The notes: a model not told the origin generated them from the sequence alone. Positions 17,600 to 26,648 are shown, counted from the stretch's first letter. The stretch is 64,000 nt of DNA from Chryseobacterium sp. JV274 (GCF_903969135.1 NZ_LR824569.1:3183001-3247000), one strand, 5' to 3'. Made by a program: numbers and translations.

Positions 17600-18989
17600 T
17601 ATTATCTTTTTTTGGAGGATATTTCTTTTTAAATTTCTTCTTGTTCGGGCTGTTTTGTGGCTTGTTTTCAGCATCAGAATTACCCTCTACTTTTTCCACG
17701 GGCGCTTTTTGCTGTGGATGTTGTTTTTGAGGTCTGGGCTGATTTCCAGATTGAGCATTAGGGTTTTCGGGTTTTTCAGATCTTTCAGGTCTGTCTTGTC
17801 TCTCCGGTCTGTTTCTTTTTTGACCTTGTGGCTGTCCTTGTTGCCCCTGTTGGTTATTGCTGTGCTTGTTCTGGTTGTTTCTGTTCCTGTTTCCTCTGTT
17901 TTTCTTTTCAAAACGATCCACACTGTTTTCTTGGATCAAATCAATATTTTGAGTAGAAGCTTCCGGTTGTTTCAAGTCTTCCAGAGGAAGAATTTTTTCT
18001 CCTCTTTTATTTTTTGAAATCAGTTTTTTAACAAGATCAATATCGAAATCATACCATGCAATGGAGCTGTCTACGTAAGCAAACCACATTTTCTTTTTGA
18101 AAACATCAATTTTGATACAAAATGCTTTTCCTTTCTCTGTTTCTAAAGTGGTTGAAGAAGAAGGGAAGTTGCTTAATGCATCCAAATAGCTGTCAAGCTC
18201 ATAATTAAGGCAGCATTTAAGCTTACCACATTGTCCAGCCAGCTTTTGAGGATTAATGCTCAATTGCTGATATCTTGCTACATTGGTATTTACCGATCTG
18301 AAATCTGTAAGCCATGTAGAGCAGCAAAGTTCACGTCCGCAAGATCCAATTCCACCTACTTTTGCCGCTTCCTGTCTGAAACCGATCTGTTTCATATCGA
18401 TCTTAGTACGGAATGCACCGGCATAATCTTTAATTAACTGTCTGAAATCCACTCGGTTTTCAGCAGTGTAATAAAAGGTTATTTTTGAAGAGTCACCCTG
18501 GTATTCCACATCGGTAACTTTCATTTCGAGGCCTATTCTCTGAGCAATTTTTCTTGCTTCAAGCTTTACACCGTCTTCTTTTTTTCTTGCTTCCTGCCAT
18601 ACCTCAAGATCTTTTTGGTTGGCCTGTCTGTATATTTTGAGTGCCAATTCTTCTGAAAACTTTTTCTTTTTCATCTGAATCTTTACTAATTCTCCCGTAA
18701 GGCTTACAACGCCTACATCGTGTCCCGGACTTGATTCTACTGTAATTACGCTACCAATATGTAAAGGAATATTATTTACATTTTTATAAAACGATTTCCT
18801 GTCATTTTTAAATCTAACTTCTACAAAATCACACCTGTTAGGTGCCGGATTGTTGATGTCAGATAGCCAGTCAAAAACACTTAATTTATAACTATTCCCG
18901 CAGGTATTTACACTTTCACAGCCATTTGCGGTTTTCTTAGGGCCGCAAGAATGTGCAGAATCGCCGGATGTTTTACATCCACAACTCAT
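17592..18989 (-). CDS. ricT: PSP1-domain protein RicT (YaaT)
   Basis: 465 residues from ATG 18989 (MSCGCKTSG). The Cys-rich N-terminus (CGCK, SCGPKK, NGCES, NTCGN) may bind metal. The central PSP1 domain shows EVRFKNDRKSFYKN, the segment with DVEYQGDSSKITFYYTAENRVDFRQLIKD and GIGSCGRELCCSTWL, plus QCGKLKCCLNYE with conserved Cys. RicT in Bacillus belongs to an iron-sulfur complex acting on RNA maturation and development; its role in Bacteroidota is not established. The C-terminal 110 residues are a low-complexity Gln/Asn/Pro/Lys-rich tail absent from Bacillus RicT. An upstream TTG in frame lies inside the -7 box and so cannot be the start. Confidence 0.85.
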   Translation of the reverse strand: MSCGCKTSGDSAHSCGPKKTANGCESVNTCGNSYKLSVFDWLSDINNPAPNRCDFVEVRFKNDRKSFYKNVNNIPLHIGSVITVESSPGHDVGVVSLTGELVKIQMKKKKFSEELALKIYRQANQKDLEVWQEARKKEDGVKLEARKIAQRIGLEMKVTDVEYQGDSSKITFYYTAENRVDFRQLIKDYAGAFRTKIDMKQIGFRQEAAKVGGIGSCGRELCCSTWLTDFRSVNTNVARYQQLSINPQKLAGQCGKLKCCLNYELDSYLDALSNFPSSSTTLETEKGKAFCIKIDVFKKKMWFAYVDSSIAWYDFDIDLVKKLISKNKRGEKILPLEDLKQPEASTQNIDLIQENSVDRFEKKNRGNRNRNNQNKHSNNQQGQQGQPQGQKRNRPERQDRPERSEKPENPNAQSGNQPRPQKQHPQQKAPVEKVEGNSDAENKPQNSPNKKKFKKKYPPKKDNNA

Positions 18990-19010
18990 ATTACTATTAT
19001 TTATAATCTG

Positions 19011-19039
19011 CAAATTTATGTATTTTTATCTTTATGCAA
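19011..19039 (-). promoter_or_regulatory. Promoter of ricT-gldH-PBP1A operon
   Basis: On the minus strand TTG (19039-19037), an 18-base spacer and TAAATTTG (19018-19011), a full match to the Bacteroidota promoter consensus, 21 bases before the ATG at 18989. This is the cleanest promoter in the window. Confidence 0.75.
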
Positions 19040-19400
19040 TTCTAAAATACTTAAATAACCTGAATTCGGAACAAAACATTGATGTATTTTAAGTGAGAAC
19101 GATAGCTGGAGCCCGAAATAAGCCTGTTATAACGGAAATAGTTGGATCAGAGTTTTTTTAACTTTAACATTTATTATCATTTGATTCCCTGTTCCGAACT
19201 TTTGAGGTAAGATATCTTAAAAATTAAACAATCGTTTAATATTAAACGATGAAATAGAGATTGTTTTAAAATATTTTTAAATGCTTAATAATGAAAAATT
19301 TGGCTTTTGTTTATTTGAAGGTGTTATTTTAAACATAGTTTTCTTTTAGGATATTGTTTAAAATATTAGCAAATATTAACAGACGTATTCAAAATAATTT
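19040..19400. other. Divergent intergenic region between ricT and the fadL-type gene
   Basis: About 360 bases without a gene. It is AT-rich, with no convincing small reading frame. Its only strong structure is the perfect palindrome at 19231-19250; promoters sit at both edges. Confidence 0.5.
19231..19250. promoter_or_regulatory. Perfect 20-bp palindrome, candidate operator
   Basis: ATCGTTTAATATTAAACGAT, a perfect dyad with 10-bp half sites. It lies about 150 bases upstream of the -7 box of the outer-membrane transporter gene. The size and symmetry fit the site of a TetR-type dimer. There is no T run after it, so it is not a terminator. The regulator is unknown. Confidence 0.45.
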
Positions 19401-19408
19401 TATATTTG
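19401..19408 (+). promoter_or_regulatory. -7 box of FadL-like gene
   Basis: TATATTTG, exact -7 consensus, 19 bases before the ATG at 19428. No good TTG element is seen; TTA stands 22 bases upstream. Confidence 0.45.
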
Positions 19409-19427
19409 GCTTATATAATAATAGTCT

Positions 19428-20666
19428 ATGAAAAAAATATTAGTATCAACTGCTTTATTGGCGGGAGTTCTATCTTACGCAGGAGGCTTCAGAGTTTCCC
19501 TGCAAGGGGTAAAACAATTGGCAATGGCGCATACTAGTGCTCATGCCGAAGACGCGAGTGTGACATTCTTTAACCCTGCGGGTATGTCATTTATCCCTTC
19601 CAAACTGAGTGTAGTGGCAGGAGGGTTTGGTGCAAGTAATAAAGTTACTTTTCAAAACTTCAATACTTTACAAAGTGCAGAAACAGATAACCCTATAGGG
19701 ACTCCTTTCTACGCGGCGATTACTTATAGACCAATAGAGAAACTTACCGTAGGTCTTAGTGTTACAACACCTTTTGGAAGTACAATAAAATGGCCTGAAA
19801 ACTGGGAAGGTAAAGAATTGGTTCAGAAAATGGAACTGAAAAGTTTCTACTTCCAGCCAATGGTCTCTGTAAAACTGGCTCCTTGGGTATCTTTTGGTGC
19901 CAGCTACATTTACGCAAGAGGAAAGGTAGATTGGGATAAAGCGGTAACGCAATTCGACGGGAAGGTAAATATTAATGATGAAAATGCAACCGGACATGGA
20001 TACGGATTTGGTTTCTATTTCAGACCTGATCCGAAACTGGACATAAGTATTGCCTACCGTTCAGCAATAGATATGAAAGCGAAGAGCGGAACGGCTACAT
20101 TCCAGTTTCCATCACAATCTGTTTATACGCAGCTGAAGCTGAATGCAGCAGGACAAGATGGTTTCTCGGCGGTTCTTCCATTGGTTGAAGAATATACAAT
20201 TGGTTTAACCTATAAAGTGACACCAAAATGGCAGGTTTCTGCAGACTTTAACTATCATGGATGGGAAAGATACAGCAAACTTACTTTAGATTTCGAGAAT
20301 GCTCCTATTGGGAACAATCCATCGGATCCTACTATTCTTACCAATCCTAAGAACTTCAGAAATTCCAAAACATTCAGATTGGGAACTCAATATGCGTTCA
20401 CTAATATGATCTATGGACGTTTGGGGGCGTATTATGATGAAGCTCCTTATACAACTGACAACTTTATCCCGGAAACACCTTCATATGATACGTATGTAGT
20501 TACAGGTGGAGTAGGCTTTAAGCTGAAACAATTCGGAATTGATGTTGCAGGAGGATATGCAATGCCTCAGTACAGAAAGGTAAACAATGTTAATATAGGG
20601 CTTAACGGACAGTCAAAAGCAACAGCTTTCTACTTTGGTCTAGGTTTCTCTTATAATCCATTTTAA
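19428..20666 (+). CDS. FadL/OmpP1-family outer membrane transporter
   Basis: 412 residues. Signal peptide (MKKILVSTALLAGVLSYAGG) followed at once by the hatch-like N-terminus GFRVSLQGVKQLAMAHTSAHAEDASVTFFNPAGMSFIP, with the NPAG motif of FadL-type porins that carry fatty acids or other hydrophobic molecules across the outer membrane. The remainder is alternating beta strands with aromatic girdles and ends in Phe (GLGFSYNPF), the usual barrel end signal. It is followed 12 bases later by an SGNH-hydrolase lipoprotein gene, which suggests that the pair handles ester- or lipid-like substrates. Confidence 0.9.
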   Translation: MKKILVSTALLAGVLSYAGGFRVSLQGVKQLAMAHTSAHAEDASVTFFNPAGMSFIPSKLSVVAGGFGASNKVTFQNFNTLQSAETDNPIGTPFYAAITYRPIEKLTVGLSVTTPFGSTIKWPENWEGKELVQKMELKSFYFQPMVSVKLAPWVSFGASYIYARGKVDWDKAVTQFDGKVNINDENATGHGYGFGFYFRPDPKLDISIAYRSAIDMKAKSGTATFQFPSQSVYTQLKLNAAGQDGFSAVLPLVEEYTIGLTYKVTPKWQVSADFNYHGWERYSKLTLDFENAPIGNNPSDPTILTNPKNFRNSKTFRLGTQYAFTNMIYGRLGAYYDEAPYTTDNFIPETPSYDTYVVTGGVGFKLKQFGIDVAGGYAMPQYRKVNNVNIGLNGQSKATAFYFGLGFSYNPF

Positions 20667-20678
20667 TTTTAGAAGACT

Positions 20679-22241
20679 ATGAAAAAAATTATAATATCGA
20701 CAATTGCAGTTTCTGCACTTCTTTTTACAGTAACAAGCTGTAATACGGATTTCGATACGGATGTGAAAGATATCCCGGTAACAAAAGGAGACGCAGACTT
20801 TTCAAAATATATATCGTTAGGAAACTCCCTTACATCAGGATATCGTGATGGTGCATTGTACAGCAGTGGCCAAAATGAATCTTATCCAAGCATCATTGCC
20901 GCACAGATGAAACTTGCAGGCGGCGGAGACTTTAAACAACCTTTGATGCCTAATGATATAGGAGGATTCAATAATCTTCCTGGTTTTCCTGGAAAATTGA
21001 CTCTTCAGGTTGTTAATGGATCTTTAGCTCCTGTGCCAAGTGGGGCAGCAGCAGCATTGGATATGTTGTCCGGAGGAGGTACTTATAATAATATGGGTGT
21101 GCCGGGTGCGAAATCATTCCACTTAGTAGCTCCTGGATATGGTAGCCAAGCTGGTCTTGCAACAGGAACAGCTAATCCTTATTTTGTAAGATTTGCTTCT
21201 TCTGCTACAACAAGTGTGCTGGCTGATGCTATGGCTCAGAAAGCTACTTTCTTCTCACTTTGGATAGGAAATAATGATGTATTGTCATATGCTACCAATG
21301 GAGGAACAAACTCTCAGACTGTAGGAGGAGTTACAACGTATTCAATTGCTACGGTTCAGACAGGAAATACAAATCCTACAACTTATAAATCAAATGATAT
21401 CTCTGATCCTGCGCTTCTTGCCGGATCTATTAAGGCGGTTTTAGATGGTCTTAAAAGTGTAGGAACAACAAAAGGAGTTATTGCTAATATTCCTTCTGTT
21501 ACTTCAGTTCCTTTCTTTACTACGGTGCCTTATAACCCTTTGACACCTGCACTTTTAGGTTCAAATCTTACAACTCTTAATACGAGTTTATACGGTCCTT
21601 TGAAGCAAGCACTTACTGCTTTTGGTGCTGGAGATAGAATTAATTTACTTTCTGCAACAGGCCCAAATCCTGTTTTAATTAAGGATGTTGCTTTGACGGA
21701 TTTATCTGCTCAGCTTACAGCGGCACTTACTCCTTCTTTAGGATTGCCTACAGCTACTGCTTTTGGACAAATCTTTGGCCAGGCAAGACAGGCGACAGCA
21801 GATGATTATATTTTGCTTACTACAAGTTCTGTAATCGGAAGTACGGCGCCAATGGTTCCGTCTCCGGTAAATATATATGGAATTTCTTATCCGTTACAAA
21901 ACCAACATGTATTAACAAAAACAGAAGCTGGTTATGTGAAAACAGCCACAACGGCATATAATGCTTCTATAAAAGGGCTTGCTGATTCTTATGGGCTTGC
22001 ATTTGTAGATGCTAATACGAAGATGCTTGAACTGAATTCACAGTCAGGAATTGTATTTGACGGAGTAAAGTATACTGCAACATTTGTTAGAGGAGGAGCT
22101 TTCTCTCTAGATGGAGTTCACCTTACAGGTCGTGGATATGGTATTGTTGCTAATGAATTTATTAAGTCTATCAATGCGAAATACAAATCTACACTTCCAC
22201 AGGTAGATCCGAACAAATATTCAGGAGTTAAATTCCCTTAA
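20679..22241 (+). CDS. SGNH/GDSL-hydrolase lipoprotein
   Basis: 520 residues. A signal peptide with a lipobox (LLFTVTSC, Cys21) makes this a lipoprotein. Block I is YISLGNSLTSG (nucleophile Ser in a GNSL variant of GDSL), block III is LWIGNNDVLSY (Gly-x-Asn-Asp) and block V is SLDGVHLTGRGY (Asp-x-x-His). It is therefore an esterase or lipase of the SGNH superfamily, larger than the usual 200-350 residues, with an insertion between blocks III and V. It is cotranscribed with the FadL-like porin; a joint role in splitting and importing lipid esters is an inference from this neighbourhood. Confidence 0.88.
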   Translation: MKKIIISTIAVSALLFTVTSCNTDFDTDVKDIPVTKGDADFSKYISLGNSLTSGYRDGALYSSGQNESYPSIIAAQMKLAGGGDFKQPLMPNDIGGFNNLPGFPGKLTLQVVNGSLAPVPSGAAAALDMLSGGGTYNNMGVPGAKSFHLVAPGYGSQAGLATGTANPYFVRFASSATTSVLADAMAQKATFFSLWIGNNDVLSYATNGGTNSQTVGGVTTYSIATVQTGNTNPTTYKSNDISDPALLAGSIKAVLDGLKSVGTTKGVIANIPSVTSVPFFTTVPYNPLTPALLGSNLTTLNTSLYGPLKQALTAFGAGDRINLLSATGPNPVLIKDVALTDLSAQLTAALTPSLGLPTATAFGQIFGQARQATADDYILLTTSSVIGSTAPMVPSPVNIYGISYPLQNQHVLTKTEAGYVKTATTAYNASIKGLADSYGLAFVDANTKMLELNSQSGIVFDGVKYTATFVRGGAFSLDGVHLTGRGYGIVANEFIKSINAKYKSTLPQVDPNKYSGVKFP

Positions 22242-22264
22242 TAATTGATAAAATAAAAACTTAG

Positions 22265-22291
22265 AAACCACAGGAGTAAATCTTGTGGTTT
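22265..22291 (+). terminator. Terminator of porin-hydrolase operon
   Basis: 8-bp stem AAACCACA (22265-22272 with 22284-22291) with an 11-base loop and a run of T. The prs -7 box follows directly. Confidence 0.8.
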
Positions 22292-22296
22292 TTTTT

Positions 22297-22304
22297 TAAA
22301 TTTG
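22297..22304 (+). promoter_or_regulatory. -7 box of prs
   Basis: TAAATTTG, exact -7 consensus, 22 bases before the ATG of prs and directly after the T run of the preceding terminator. No -33 element is visible because the hairpin occupies that region. Confidence 0.45.
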
Positions 22305-22326
22305 CAAAATCTTTTAAAAAGTAAAA

Positions 22327-23265
22327 ATGGCCGATCAGTTAAGTTATCTATTTTGTACAAGAACCAGCAGGGACTTGGCAGAGAAAATTGCCCAGAATTA
22401 TGGGAAAGAATTAGGGAAAATCAACTTTCAGGAGTTCAGCGACGGGGAATTTGAGCCTGTTTTGGACGAATCTGTAAGAGGAGGAAGAGTTTTCCTGATT
22501 GGATCTACATTCCCTCCTGCAGACAATCTTTTGGAACTTCTTCTAATGATTGATGCAGCGAAAAGAGCTTCTGCAAAGAGCATTACCGTTGTAATTCCTT
22601 ACTTCGGACTTGCCAGACAGGACAGAAAAGACAAACCAAGAGCGCCGATCGGTGCGAAGTTAGTTGCAAACCTTCTTACAGCAGCAGGAGCAACAAGAGT
22701 AATGACAATGGATCTTCACGCAGATCAGATTCAGGGATTCTTCGAAATTCCGGTAGATCATTTATATGCTTCAAGTATTTTTGTAGATTATATCAGATCT
22801 TTGAATCTTGATAATCTTACTATTGCTTCTCCGGATATGGGAGGTGCGAAAAGAGCTAAAAACTATGCAGGTCACTTAGGTGCTGAAGTAGTAATTGCTT
22901 ATAAGGAAAGAAAAAAAGCGAATGTTGTAGAAGAAATGTTCCTTATTGGTGATGTTACAGGTAAAAACGTAATCCTTATTGATGATATGATTGATACTGC
23001 AGGGACACTTTGTAAAGCAGCAGATATCTTAATTGAAAAGGGAGCAAAAACAGTAAGAGCTATGGCAACTCACGGAGTGCTTTCAGGAAAGGCTTATGAT
23101 AATATTGAGAGCTCAAAATTATTGGAAGTTATTGTAACTGACTCAATTCCTGTTAAAAATAATTTGTCATCTAAAATAAAAGTGCTATCTTGCGCCCCAT
23201 TATTTGCAGATGTTATGACCATGGTTCATGAGCATAAATCAATTAGCAGCAAGTTTGTTATTTAA
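22327..23265 (+). CDS. prs: Ribose-phosphate pyrophosphokinase
   Basis: 312 residues, normal length. It makes PRPP from ribose 5-phosphate and ATP for purine, pyrimidine, His, Trp and NAD synthesis. Motifs are RQDRKDKPRAPIGAKL (ATP-binding flexible loop), TMDLHADQIQGFF, SPDMGGAKRAK and the PRPP loop LIDDMIDTAGTL. It is followed 55 bases later by rplY, an order common in Bacteroidota, so the two are probably one transcript. Confidence 0.97.
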   Translation: MADQLSYLFCTRTSRDLAEKIAQNYGKELGKINFQEFSDGEFEPVLDESVRGGRVFLIGSTFPPADNLLELLLMIDAAKRASAKSITVVIPYFGLARQDRKDKPRAPIGAKLVANLLTAAGATRVMTMDLHADQIQGFFEIPVDHLYASSIFVDYIRSLNLDNLTIASPDMGGAKRAKNYAGHLGAEVVIAYKERKKANVVEEMFLIGDVTGKNVILIDDMIDTAGTLCKAADILIEKGAKTVRAMATHGVLSGKAYDNIESSKLLEVIVTDSIPVKNNLSSKIKVLSCAPLFADVMTMVHEHKSISSKFVI

Positions 23266-23320
23266 TTGATTTTAAACAGATTGCAAATTAAATAAGAATA
23301 ATTTTTTAAATTTATTATAA

Positions 23321-23962
23321 ATGAAATCTATTACAATTCAAGGTACAAAAAGAGAAAACGTGGGCAAAAAGTCTACAAAAGCTTTACGTGATGCTGAATT
23401 AGTTCCTTGTGTTGTTTATGGAGGTGAAGCTCCTTTAAACTTCTCTGCTGAAGAGAAAGCTTTTAAAGGATTAGTATACACTCCTGAAGCACACACGGTA
23501 TCTATTGAGGTTGACGGAAAAACAATTCCAGCTGTTCTTCAGGACATTCAGTTTCACCCAATTACTGACAAAATTCTTCACGTAGACTTCTACCAACTAT
23601 CTGACGATAAGCCAGTAGTTATGGAGGTTCCTGTAAGAATTACTGGACGTTCAAAAGGTGTTGTAGCTGGTGGTGTTTTACGTCAGTCTTTCAGAAAACT
23701 AAAAGTAAAAGCTATCCCTGCTAACCTACCTGACGAAATCGTTGTAGATGTTACCCCATTAAGAATTGGTAACAAACTTTACATCGGTGGTATCAAAACA
23801 GAAGGATATTCTTTCATGCACCCAGACAATGCAGTAGTAGTTGCTGTTAAGATGTCTAGAAATGCAATGAAAGGAGGTGCAGCAGCAATGGATGATGAAG
23901 ATGAAGAAGAAGTTGCAACTGAAGAAGGGGCAGCTCAAGCAGAAGAAACTGCAGCAGAATAA
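23321..23962 (+). CDS. rplY: Ribosomal protein bL25, Ctc form
   Basis: 213 residues. N-terminal 5S rRNA-binding domain ([25 protein letters not shown]), then the C-terminal beta domain of the long Ctc/TL5 form, ending in an acidic Ala/Glu-rich tail ([23 protein letters not shown]). It binds 5S rRNA in the large ribosomal subunit. The gene follows prs and is closed by a strong terminator. Confidence 0.95.
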   Translation: MKSITIQGTKRENVGKKSTKALRDAELVPCVVYGGEAPLNFSAEEKAFKGLVYTPEAHTVSIEVDGKTIPAVLQDIQFHPITDKILHVDFYQLSDDKPVVMEVPVRITGRSKGVVAGGVLRQSFRKLKVKAIPANLPDEIVVDVTPLRIGNKLYIGGIKTEGYSFMHPDNAVVVAVKMSRNAMKGGAAAMDDEDEEEVATEEGAAQAEETAAE

Positions 23963-23986
23963 GAATTGCTTATTTAAACAATATAG

Positions 23987-24014
23987 ACCCGTCATTTTTT
24001 TGACGGGTTTTTTT
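23987..24014 (+). terminator. Terminator of prs-rplY
   Basis: 8-bp stem ACCCGTCA (23987-23994 with 24001-24008), 6-T loop, followed by seven T. Confidence 0.9.
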
Positions 24015-24160
24015 GTGTGCAGTGTCAAAAGAAATAAGAGGATTACAAATGACCTTAGTTCATCGTTTTATCAGCTTTCTTCACTGTATACTATCGAATA
24101 TTTCTATCAACTGACAACTATCAGCTCTCGGCCTCATGCTTCCTTTCGGAAAAAAAGCCG

Positions 24161-24168
24161 TAAATTTG
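24161..24168 (+). promoter_or_regulatory. -7 box of sufS
   Basis: TAAATTTG, exact -7 consensus, 42 bases before the ATG at 24211. No TTG stands at the right distance. Confidence 0.4.
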
Positions 24169-24210
24169 AAGTGTTCTAAATAAGGACGTCTTAATTTAAA
24201 AAATAAATAA

Positions 24211-25431
24211 ATGTTTGACATTCAGGAAATAAGAAGCCAGTTTTCTATATTGGACAGAGAAGTGAATGGTAAACCATTGGTTTACCTGGATAATGCAGCT
24301 ACATCTCAAAAGCCAAATTCGGTTTTGGAAGTCTGTCACGCATATTATACAGAACTTAATGCCAATGTTCACAGAGGAATTCATACCCTAAGCCAGCTGG
24401 CAACGGAAGAAATGGAACTTTCAAGAAGAAAGATTCAGAAATTCATCAATGCTGAACATGATTTTGAAGTGATTTTTACAAAAGGAACAACAGAAGGGTT
24501 GAACCTCATCGCTTATATTTTGACACAGAAACTGCAGAAAGATGATGAAATTATTATTTCTTATCTGGAGCATCATTCTAATATTGTTCCATGGCAGATG
24601 CTTTGTGAAAGAACCGGAGCAAAACTTCGTGTAATTCCAATTGATGAAAACGGAATTCTTCAGATGGATCACTTTGACCAGTTTTTAAGTGAAAAAACAA
24701 AGGTTGTTTCTGTAAACCAGGTTTCCAATGCATTGGGAATTGTGAACCCTATTGAAGAAATTATTGCAAAGACAAGAAAGAATACAGACGCTTATGTTGT
24801 GATTGACGGTGCCCAGTCTGCTCCGCATTTCAATATTGACGTACAGAAGCTGGATTGTGATTTCTTTGTGTTTTCAGGTCATAAAATGTATGCTCCCATG
24901 GGAACGGGTATTTTGTATGGGAAACGTGAAATATTAGAAGCTTTGCCGCCATTCCATGGAGGAGGAGAGATGATTGCAACATGTTCTTTTGAAGGAACTA
25001 CTTATGCGGGTCTTCCATTTAAATATGAAGCGGGAACACCTAATGTAGGTGGAAATATCGCTTTAGGAGCTGCTGTTGATTTTATGAACAGAATAGGTCA
25101 TGCCAATATTCAGAATCATGAAAATGCTTTATTGGAATATGCCCAGAAACAGCTTTTGGAAATAGAAGGAATTAAAATCTATGGAGAAAAAGCAAAGAGA
25201 ACCGGTGTTGTTTCCTTTAATCTTGAAGGGGTGGGGATAGCCTCTGATGTAGGAATGATCCTTGATAAAATGGGAATTGCTGTAAGAACAGGACATCATT
25301 GTACACAGCCAATCATGAATTTCTTTAATATTGCAGGAACGGTAAGAGCCAGTTTTGCGGTTTATAATACTTTCGAGGAAATTGATATTCTGGTAGAAGG
25401 AGTGAAGAAAGCACAACGAATGTTGAGCTAA
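24211..25431 (+). CDS. sufS: Cysteine desulfurase SufS
   Basis: 406 residues. PLP enzyme that removes sulfur from cysteine for Fe-S cluster assembly. Motifs are YLDNAATSQKP, NVHRGIHTLS, SGHKMYAPMGTG with the PLP-binding Lys, and RTGHHCTQP with the active-site Cys in the short loop typical of group II (SufS) enzymes. Other suf genes are not next to it; neighbours are rplY upstream and a peptide gene downstream on the other strand. Confidence 0.95.
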   Translation: MFDIQEIRSQFSILDREVNGKPLVYLDNAATSQKPNSVLEVCHAYYTELNANVHRGIHTLSQLATEEMELSRRKIQKFINAEHDFEVIFTKGTTEGLNLIAYILTQKLQKDDEIIISYLEHHSNIVPWQMLCERTGAKLRVIPIDENGILQMDHFDQFLSEKTKVVSVNQVSNALGIVNPIEEIIAKTRKNTDAYVVIDGAQSAPHFNIDVQKLDCDFFVFSGHKMYAPMGTGILYGKREILEALPPFHGGGEMIATCSFEGTTYAGLPFKYEAGTPNVGGNIALGAAVDFMNRIGHANIQNHENALLEYAQKQLLEIEGIKIYGEKAKRTGVVSFNLEGVGIASDVGMILDKMGIAVRTGHHCTQPIMNFFNIAGTVRASFAVYNTFEEIDILVEGVKKAQRMLS

Positions 25432-25452
25432 TTAATTCTTATCATATAAATT

Positions 25453-25478
25453 AAAAAGCAGCTGTTGAGCTGCTTTTT
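25453..25478. terminator. Terminator between sufS and the peptide gene
   Basis: 11-bp stem AAAAAGCAGCT (25453-25463 with 25468-25478), 4-base loop, seven T on the plus strand. It serves sufS and, read the other way, the short minus-strand gene that ends at 25482. Confidence 0.85.
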
Positions 25479-25481
25479 TTA

Positions 25482-25607
25482 TTAGTCCATCGGAACACAG
25501 TAGCACCTGCCATCAATAATGACCTGATAATATCCAATGGCGCATTCAAGGCAGATTTCTCCTCCTGCCATAATGCTTTTCAATTTTTCTTTGTTTAGTT
25601 TTTTCAT
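25482..25607 (-). CDS. Double-glycine leader peptide, bacteriocin-like
   Basis: 41 residues. The N-terminus MKKLNKEKLKSIMAGG has the pattern of Bacteroidota double-glycine leaders (basic start, KLKSI helix, Gly-Gly cut site at residues 15-16). The predicted 25-residue core EICLECAIGYYQVIIDGRCYCVPMD contains four Cys in a CxxC ... CxC arrangement, suitable for disulfides or metal. Such leaders are cut and exported by peptidase-containing ABC transporters (C39). No transporter or modifying enzyme is adjacent. A near-consensus -7 box (TACCTTTA, 25632-25639) lies 25 bases before the ATG and a terminator follows the stop, so this is a complete small transcription unit. Function unknown. Confidence 0.7.
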   Translation of the reverse strand: MKKLNKEKLKSIMAGGEICLECAIGYYQVIIDGRCYCVPMD

Positions 25608-25631
25608 ATGATATGATTTAAAGGTTAAATA

Positions 25632-25639
25632 TAAAGGTA
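25632..25639 (-). promoter_or_regulatory. -7 box of the peptide gene
   Basis: TACCTTTA on the minus strand, one base from TANNTTTG, 24 bases before the ATG at 25607. Confidence 0.4.
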
Positions 25640-25758
25640 TAAATAATAGATAAATATTCTGATTCTTTTTAAAATTTATGTAATGTATTGATTTTATATA
25701 TAATTGAATTTTGTAAAATATAATTCGTTAATTTTATATAAACATCAAATATTTTATT

Positions 25759-26583
25759 ATGAAAAAATTATTTATTCTATTTTTATCCATTTGTGGAATA
25801 TGTAATGCTCAAGTCTATTCTGAAGACTTCAACGGTAATGCTTTGCCGGCCGGATGGACAGTAGAAAATCCGGATACAGCTTTTAATTGGAATGTAGGGG
25901 TACAAAATGGCTTCGCAGGCTTTCCCGATGGAGCAGCTTTTTTTGATGATGATGATGCAGGGCCAACCGGAATTAATACGAATGCCAGACTGATTTCTCC
26001 TGTAATTAACCTTACCGGAGTTGTAAACCCACAGCTGTCGTTTAATTATGCTAATAAAATTTATGATCTTGACTCAACGTTGAAAGTGGAAGCTTTCAAT
26101 GGGGCATCCTGGGTCCAGGTTTTTACCTCTTCGGGTGATGCAGGTGTTTGGGATATTGATTTTAATACCTTATCCTATATACTGACGTCTTATGCTTCGG
26201 CGGCAAATATCGATTTAACACCCTATGTGAATGCGGCTTTTAAGTTAAGGTTTGTTTATGATGACGTCGGAGACTATTCTTTTGGTGTGGTGGTGGATAA
26301 TTTAACTATAACAAACGGGACCGTTTTGGCAGCTTCGGAGGTTTCTCACTCAGATAATATAGAAATATATCCAAATCCGGTAGGGGATAATATTCATATT
26401 AAACTTGATTCCCGAAATAAAGTAGAAAAAGTTAGTGTTGTGGATATGTCTGGGAAACTTATAAAAACATTTGATAAAGAATCCGACACCTATGATCTAT
26501 CAGATCTGCCTAAAGGTACTTATATTATCATGATTACAAATAATAATAACGAAGTTCTGAAGAAGAAGATTGTCAAAAAATAG
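25759..26583 (+). CDS. Secreted protein with T9SS type A sorting domain
   Basis: 274 residues. Signal peptide (MKKLFILFLSICGICNAQ), then a choice-of-anchor-J-like beta-sandwich (VYSEDFNGNALPAGWTVENPDTAFNWNVG, FFDDDDAG, LTGVVNPQLSFNY), then a C-terminal type A sorting domain (IEIYPNPVGDNIHIKLDS ... DLSDLPKGTYIIMITNNN ... KKKIVKK). It is a surface or secreted cargo of the type IX system. Its architecture matches that of the protein at 12187-13050, so the two are likely distant paralogues. The DDDDAG stretch may bind calcium. No catalytic domain is seen. Confidence 0.88.
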   Translation: MKKLFILFLSICGICNAQVYSEDFNGNALPAGWTVENPDTAFNWNVGVQNGFAGFPDGAAFFDDDDAGPTGINTNARLISPVINLTGVVNPQLSFNYANKIYDLDSTLKVEAFNGASWVQVFTSSGDAGVWDIDFNTLSYILTSYASAANIDLTPYVNAAFKLRFVYDDVGDYSFGVVVDNLTITNGTVLAASEVSHSDNIEIYPNPVGDNIHIKLDSRNKVEKVSVVDMSGKLIKTFDKESDTYDLSDLPKGTYIIMITNNNNEVLKKKIVKK

Positions 26584-26618
26584 CCTTAGAATCAAATAAT
26601 AAACTTAATCATACAAAA

Positions 26619-26648
26619 AAAACCTTATAGAATATCCTATAAGGTTTT
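26619..26648. terminator. Bidirectional terminator, T9SS cargo and hemE
   Basis: 12-bp stem AAAACCTTATAG (26619-26630 with 26637-26648), 6-base loop. In the minus direction it is followed by a long T run, ending the hem operon; it also closes the T9SS cargo gene. Confidence 0.85.

Noticed and set aside
17415..18017. Plus-strand reading frame of 200 residues
   Set aside because: Antisense to gldH and the low-complexity tail of ricT; its Leu/Phe/Arg-rich product reflects the complement of Gln/Asn/Lys-rich codons.
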